From positions 21,349 through 85,348 of the forward strand of contig NZ_LUUB01000129.1 of NCBI RefSeq assembly GCF_001641635.1: a stretch of 64,000 nt of DNA, in the 5' to 3' direction. Positions 60,344 to 64,000 of this stretch are shown here, one piece after another (position 1 is the first letter of the stretch; every line of letters begins with the position of its first letter). Both the position numbers and the translations under genes were made by a program. The notes under the pieces are model-generated. The model saw only the letters and a list, made by a program, of their open reading frames with translations. It did no database searches and was not told the DNA's origin. Origin of the DNA: Bradyrhizobium centrolobii (GTDB taxonomy: Bacteria > Pseudomonadota > Alphaproteobacteria > Rhizobiales > Xanthobacteraceae).

Positions 60344-60979
60344 ATGTGGCGGGTGCTTTTTTTGGCTTTGATGACTGGCGTGGCGGCATGCGGAATCTCC
60401 GGTTCCGCGCGGGCGCAGACGGCCCAACCGGCGCCGAAAGCGGCGGCAAAGCCGGCGAATCCGGCGGCAAAGACGGCGGCCAAGCCTGAGAGTAAACCGG
60501 TGGCGCCTCCCGCGGCGGTTGCTGGCGGTGCCGAGCCGACCCTGATCGGCCAGTTCGGCACCTGGGGAGCCTATTCGGCCACGCCCAACGGCAAGAAAGT
60601 CTGCTTCGCGCTGGCAAAACCCTCGTCGTCGAAGACCAATCCGCCGAATCGTCCTCGCGACCCGGCCTATGCCTTTGTTTCGACCCGCCCGGCGGAGAAG
60701 GTGAACAACGAAGTCTCGGTCATGATCGGCTACGCGCTGAAGCCGGGCTCGGAATCGACGCTGGAAGTCGGCGGCGCGTCCTACGCGATGTACACGCAAG
60801 GCGACGGCCTCTGGATCAAGAATGCGGCCGAGGAGGAGCGGATGGTCGAGGCGATGCGCAAATCTGCCGATCTGGTGGTCAAGGGCGTCTCGGCCAAGGG
60901 CACAGAGACGACCGACACCTTCTCGCTGAAGGGCCTCGCCCAGGCGCTCGACCGGATCGCCCAGGACTGCCGGCGGTAA
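60344..60979 (+). CDS. IalB-family secreted protein
   Basis: A 211-residue protein. A signal peptide (WRVLFLALMTGVAACGISGS) is followed by a repeat-like Ala/Lys/Pro stretch and the IalB domain: TLIGQFGTWGAYSATPNGKKVCFALAKPS, RPAEKVNNEVSVMIGYALKPGS and the final LAQALDRIAQDC, with the two conserved cysteines. Invasion-associated locus B proteins are exported in alphaproteobacteria; in Bartonella they affect entry into red cells, but in free-living relatives the role is unknown. The gene stands alone. Confidence 0.9.
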   Translation: MWRVLFLALMTGVAACGISGSARAQTAQPAPKAAAKPANPAAKTAAKPESKPVAPPAAVAGGAEPTLIGQFGTWGAYSATPNGKKVCFALAKPSSSKTNPPNRPRDPAYAFVSTRPAEKVNNEVSVMIGYALKPGSESTLEVGGASYAMYTQGDGLWIKNAAEEERMVEAMRKSADLVVKGVSAKGTETTDTFSLKGLAQALDRIAQDCRR

Positions 60980-61057
60980 GGCTGTACGCCGTTAGTCGCA
61001 ATCGCGGCATCGGTTGCTATATAAGAGGCGCCATTAGCGCTATACGCTTCCCATATT

Positions 61058-61142
61058 CTGTCATTCTGGGGGCAATGCGAAGCATCGAACCCAGAATCTC
61101 GAGGTTCCGGGTCTGGTCCTTCGGACCATCCCGGAACGACCA
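61058..61142. repeat. Extragenic palindrome upstream of rlmN
   Basis: GTCATTCTGGGGGCAATGCGAAGC and the later TTCGGACCATCCCGGAACGAC pair in part; GAACCCAGAATCTCG and GAGGTTCCGGGTCTGG lie between. It is a diverged member of the 28,580 family. Confidence 0.55.
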
Positions 61143-61164
61143 AGATAACTTCCAGGTCCATTCA

Positions 61165-62367
61165 ATGCAGTCGACGACTGAGCCGCACAACGCAACGCTG
61201 GTGGAGAAGACTCCGCTCGAAACCTATGTGCCGCCGGCCAAGCCGTCGCTCATCGGCCTGTCGCGCAGCGAGCTCGCCGATCGCCTCGGCGAGATCGGCG
61301 TTGCGCCCAGCCAGCGCAAGATGCGCGTCCAGCAGCTGTGGCACTGGATCTACTTCCGCGGCGCCAAAACCTTCGACGAGATGACGTCAATCTCGAAGAC
61401 CATCCGCACCTCACTCTCGGAACGCTTCACCGTCGAGCGGCCCGAGGTCGTGGCCGAGCAGATCTCGAACGACGGCACCCGCAAATGGCTGTTGCGGCTG
61501 CCGAGCGGCGACAATGTCGAGAAGGCGCATGAAGTCGAGTGCGTCTACATTCCCGAGACCGATCGCGGCACGCTGTGCGTTTCGTCCCAGGTAGGCTGCA
61601 CGCTGAACTGCGCCTTCTGCCACACCGGCACGCAGCGCCTCGTGCGCAACCTCACCGCCGGCGAGATCGTCGGCCAGGTGATGGTGGCGCGCGATCGCCT
61701 GAATGATTGGGCCGATCGCGAGAACGGCACGCGCCTCGTGACCAACATCGTGATGATGGGCATGGGCGAGCCGCTCTACAATTTCGATGCGGTGCGCGAT
61801 GCGCTGCTCATCGTCGGCGACAATGAAGGCATCGGCATCTCCCGCCGTCGCATCACGCTGTCGACCTCGGGCGTGGTGCCGAACATCGTCCGCGCCGGCG
61901 ACGAGATCGGCGTGATGCTCGCGATCTCGCTGCATGCGGTGCGTGACGAGCTACGCAACGAGCTCGTGCCGCTCAACCGCAAATATCCGATCGCGGAGCT
62001 GCTGCAGGCCTGCCGCGATTATCCCGGCGCCTCGAACGCGCGCCGCATCACCTTCGAATATGTGATGCTCAAGGGCGTCAACGATTCGCTCGACGATGCC
62101 AAGCTTCTGGTGAAGCTGCTCAAGGGCATTCCGGCCAAGATCAACCTGATTCCATTCAATCCCTGGCCCGGCACGGCCTATGAATGCTCGGACTGGGATC
62201 AGATCGAGAAATTCTCCGAATACATCTTCAACGCCGGCTATTCCTCGCCGGTGCGCACGCCGCGCGGCCGCGACATCCTGGCGGCCTGCGGCCAGCTCAA
62301 GTCGGAGACCGAAAAACTCTCGGCCCGCGAACGCCAGGCGCTGCGCGCCATGGCGATGACGGATTGA
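61165..62367 (+). CDS. rlmN: Dual-specificity 23S rRNA (A2503-C2) / tRNA methyltransferase
   Basis: RlmN is a radical-SAM enzyme that methylates C2 of A2503 in 23S rRNA and A37 in several tRNAs. The 400-residue protein has the N-terminal helical domain (RKMRVQQLWHWIYFRGAKTFDEM), the CxxxCxxC cluster in GCTLNCAFCHTGTQ (about 143-150), MMGMGEPLYNF and the C-terminal AACGQL with the methyl-carrying cysteine. The start at 61,165 gives the family's normal N-terminus. All catalytic residues are present. Confidence 0.97.
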   Translation: MQSTTEPHNATLVEKTPLETYVPPAKPSLIGLSRSELADRLGEIGVAPSQRKMRVQQLWHWIYFRGAKTFDEMTSISKTIRTSLSERFTVERPEVVAEQISNDGTRKWLLRLPSGDNVEKAHEVECVYIPETDRGTLCVSSQVGCTLNCAFCHTGTQRLVRNLTAGEIVGQVMVARDRLNDWADRENGTRLVTNIVMMGMGEPLYNFDAVRDALLIVGDNEGIGISRRRITLSTSGVVPNIVRAGDEIGVMLAISLHAVRDELRNELVPLNRKYPIAELLQACRDYPGASNARRITFEYVMLKGVNDSLDDAKLLVKLLKGIPAKINLIPFNPWPGTAYECSDWDQIEKFSEYIFNAGYSSPVRTPRGRDILAACGQLKSETEKLSARERQALRAMAMTD

Positions 62368-62387
62368 GATGGCGATCACATCCACGC

Positions 62388-62515
62388 TCGTCATGGCTGG
62401 GCCTGACCCGGCCATCCACGGCGAGCTACAGGCAAGCAAGAAGGTCGTGGATGCCCGGGCATAGGCAAGCGGAAGCGACGCCGTCCTTCGGACGGCGAGC
62501 TCCGGGTATGACGAT
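62388..62515. repeat. Extragenic palindrome between rlmN and the next gene
   Basis: TCGTCATGGCTGGGC and GCTCCGGGTATGACGA bracket inner blocks GGCCATCCACGGC and GTCGTGGATGCCCGGGC and the hairpin CCGTCCTTCGGACGG. This type recurs in rhizobial intergenic regions. Confidence 0.6.
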
Positions 62516-62557
62516 TATGAGCGTGGCGACACCGTTGGTCAGCATCTTGTTTGCGTC

Positions 62558-63052
62558 ATGGCACTGATCGCCCGCCTCGTCGTGATCTTCATCGGCTTTC
62601 TCGCCTCATGCCTGGTGGGCGGCATGATCGTGGTCGGTGCGCTGTTGTTTCCGGAATTCTCCGATCTCGGCGCCGGCCCCGTCGACGAAGGCGCGATCGA
62701 CATCGTGCTCGGGTTCGGCTTCATCTTCATCTCGGGCTTTGCCCTGGTGCCGGCGCTGGTGATCGTTGCGATCACCGAGGCGCTCTACATCCGCAGCGTG
62801 CTCGCTTATGCCGTCGGCGGCGGCCTCGTCGGGCTGGCCTGCTATCTCGGCCTCGTTCCCTTCCATCCCGAGACCATGCAGTTCGAGGGCATCGTGCGGC
62901 GCCACCTGGAGATCATGACCGGCGCCGGCATCGTTGCGGGCGTCGTCTACTGGATGATCGCCGGCCGCAACGCCGGCGCCTGGCGCCATCCGCCGCCCCC
63001 GCGCAAGCCCCCTCCGCCACTGCCATCTCAGTCGCGGCCGGATGCGCCGTGA
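62558..63052 (+). CDS. Four-segment membrane protein
   Basis: A 164-residue protein with four membrane segments: IARLVVIFIGFLASCLVGGMIVVG, FGFIFISGFALVPALVIVAITEA, AVGGGLVGLACYLGLVPF and IMTGAGIVAGVVYWMIAG (in parts), and a Pro-rich C-terminal tail. I do not recognise a family; similar short membrane proteins are common in rhizobia. It stands between two repeats. Confidence 0.82.
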   Translation: MALIARLVVIFIGFLASCLVGGMIVVGALLFPEFSDLGAGPVDEGAIDIVLGFGFIFISGFALVPALVIVAITEALYIRSVLAYAVGGGLVGLACYLGLVPFHPETMQFEGIVRRHLEIMTGAGIVAGVVYWMIAGRNAGAWRHPPPPRKPPPPLPSQSRPDAP

Positions 63053-63099
63053 CAGCGCGCGGTTATGCCGGAGCGATGCGAAGCACCGCGCCGCATCTT

Positions 63100-63236
63100 C
63101 GGTGTCGTCCCGGCGAAGGCCGGGACCCATAACCCCAGGGAGGGGTTATGGTGCGAGCTGGTAACCACGAGTCTTCGCCAAACTTCTCCTTGGGGTTATG
63201 GGTCCCGGATCGGCGCTTCGCTTGTCCGGGACGACA
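63100..63236. repeat. Extragenic palindrome with nested inverted arms
   Basis: GTCGTCCCGGCGAAGGCCGGGACCCATAACCCC and GGGGTTATGGGTCCC at 63,190-63,206 (read in parts) pair, as do the outer TGTCGTCCCGG and CCGGGACGACA. An additional copy of CCCATAACCCCAGGGAGGGGTTATGG forms a local hairpin at the left. Confidence 0.75.
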
Positions 63237-63330
63237 TTGTGGAAGCATGGCGCTTCAACAGATTCCGCGTTGCTTGCGACGACGGATTCCGGGGTTTTCA
63301 TCTCCTCCCCGCTCCGCTAAACCGCGCGCC

Positions 63331-64000
63331 ATGAACCGAACCGGACTCTTCATCGCCCTGGCGCTGTGGCTTGTGATCGGCGTCGTCTTCGGCCTCTATC
63401 CCGAACTCGATCTCAAGCTCGCCTCGCTGTTCTTCGATCCCGACACCAAAACCTTTCCGCTCAAGCTGAACGGCTATGCCGGCTTTGCACGCGACGCCGC
63501 GATGTGGATCGCCTGGGCGTTCGCGCTGCCCTCGCTTGTTGCGCTGGTGGTCAAGCTGATCCGTCCCGACCGGCCGCTGATGGTCTCAGGACGCGCGATG
63601 ATCTTCCTGCTGGCGACGCTGACACTGTCGGCCGGCATCCTCACCAATCTCACCTTCAAGTCCTACTGGGGACGGCCTCGCCCGGTGGTCGTGACCGAGT
63701 TCGCCGGCGACCAGCAGTTCGTGCCGTGGTGGGATCCGCGCGGCGACTGTGCGCGCAATTGCTCCTTCTTCTCCGGCGAGGGCGCGACCGCATTCTGGAC
63801 GTTGGCGCCGGCCGCTCTCGCCCCGCCGGCGTGGCGGCCGCTCGCCTATGCCGGGGCTGTGGTCTTCGGTGCCGTCACCAGCGGGCTCCGCATGGCCTTC
63901 GGTGGTCACTTCTTTACCGATGTGGCGATTGCCGGCCTCGTCACCTTTGTCGTGATCTGGCTGGCTTTTGCGCTGATCTACCGCTGGCCGCGGACCCGCC
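63331..64000 (+). CDS. PAP2-family phosphatase, N-terminal part (3' end outside window)
   Basis: The frame from ATG 63,331 is open to the end of the window (223 codons). It has five or more membrane segments, and the three PAP2 motifs: KSYWGRPRP (K-x6-RP), CSFFSGEGA (a PSGH variant with Glu for His) and GLRMAFGGHFFTDV (SR-x5-H-x3-D-like). This variant is found in LpxE/LpxF-like lipid-phosphate phosphatases of rhizobia, but substrate is unknown. It lies downstream of the repeat. Confidence 0.88.
   Translation, partial: MNRTGLFIALALWLVIGVVFGLYPELDLKLASLFFDPDTKTFPLKLNGYAGFARDAAMWIAWAFALPSLVALVVKLIRPDRPLMVSGRAMIFLLATLTLSAGILTNLTFKSYWGRPRPVVVTEFAGDQQFVPWWDPRGDCARNCSFFSGEGATAFWTLAPAALAPPAWRPLAYAGAVVFGAVTSGLRMAFGGHFFTDVAIAGLVTFVVIWLAFALIYRWPRTR

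Overview
The window reads as a chromosomal segment of a high-GC alphaproteobacterium, most likely Bradyrhizobium or a close relative. The inference rests on the uniformly GC-rich codon use, a hemD / mitofilin-like / hemY cluster, TAXI binding proteins, an IalB-family protein, DUF5939 and other class III cyclases, and dozens of intergenic palindromic repeats of the kind common in Bradyrhizobiaceae. No 16S rRNA is present, so the genus is an inference.

Layout. 1-7.5 kb is core: a partial cyclase, an EVE-domain protein coupled to gpsA, tsaD, then hemD, a Mic60-like membrane protein and hemY, ending in tRNA-Thr(CGU). 7.6-26.0 kb is a genomic island inserted at the 3' end of that tRNA. It starts with a P4-type tyrosine integrase, followed by a regulatory and replication-like module (AlpA-type regulator, winged-helix protein, DUF1376 protein), several small DNA-binding or hypothetical genes, a complete type I restriction-modification operon (hsdM-hsdS-hsdR) translationally coupled to a DUF45 metallopeptidase, an XRE regulator, and a two-gene Cap4-nuclease (DUF4297) plus SMC-like ATPase pair that resembles Lamassu-family anti-phage systems. 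The right end holds a tRNA-Leu(UAG) 5' half, a 32-residue peptide gene whose first eight residues are repeated at its C-terminus, scrambled remnants and a near-copy of the tRNA-Thr 3' end (candidate attR at 25,989). No capsid or terminase genes are seen, so the island looks like a defence-carrying satellite or integrative element rather than a full prophage.

26.1-64 kb is core again: secreted small proteins, a polysaccharide deacetylase-like protein, an MFS exporter, a Tat-exported alpha/beta hydrolase, a cytochrome P450, a DUF5939 cyclase, TerB, SDRs, a class I glutamine amidotransferase-like protein, an enoyl-CoA hydratase, tRNA-Ala(CGC), YggT-DUF167-folD, ppa, a run of overlapping membrane and oxidoreductase genes (42.1-45.2 kb), a large membrane lipase-like protein, a flavin amine oxidase, typA, a decapitated Crp/Fnr gene, a PhoD phosphatase, two TAXI-type proteins without TRAP permease genes, pterin dehydratase, YkvA, quinone oxidoreductase, a DECR-like SDR, IalB, rlmN and a partial PAP2 phosphatase.

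Most gene calls rest on motifs read from the translation; no database search was possible. The most interesting material is in 21-26 kb.
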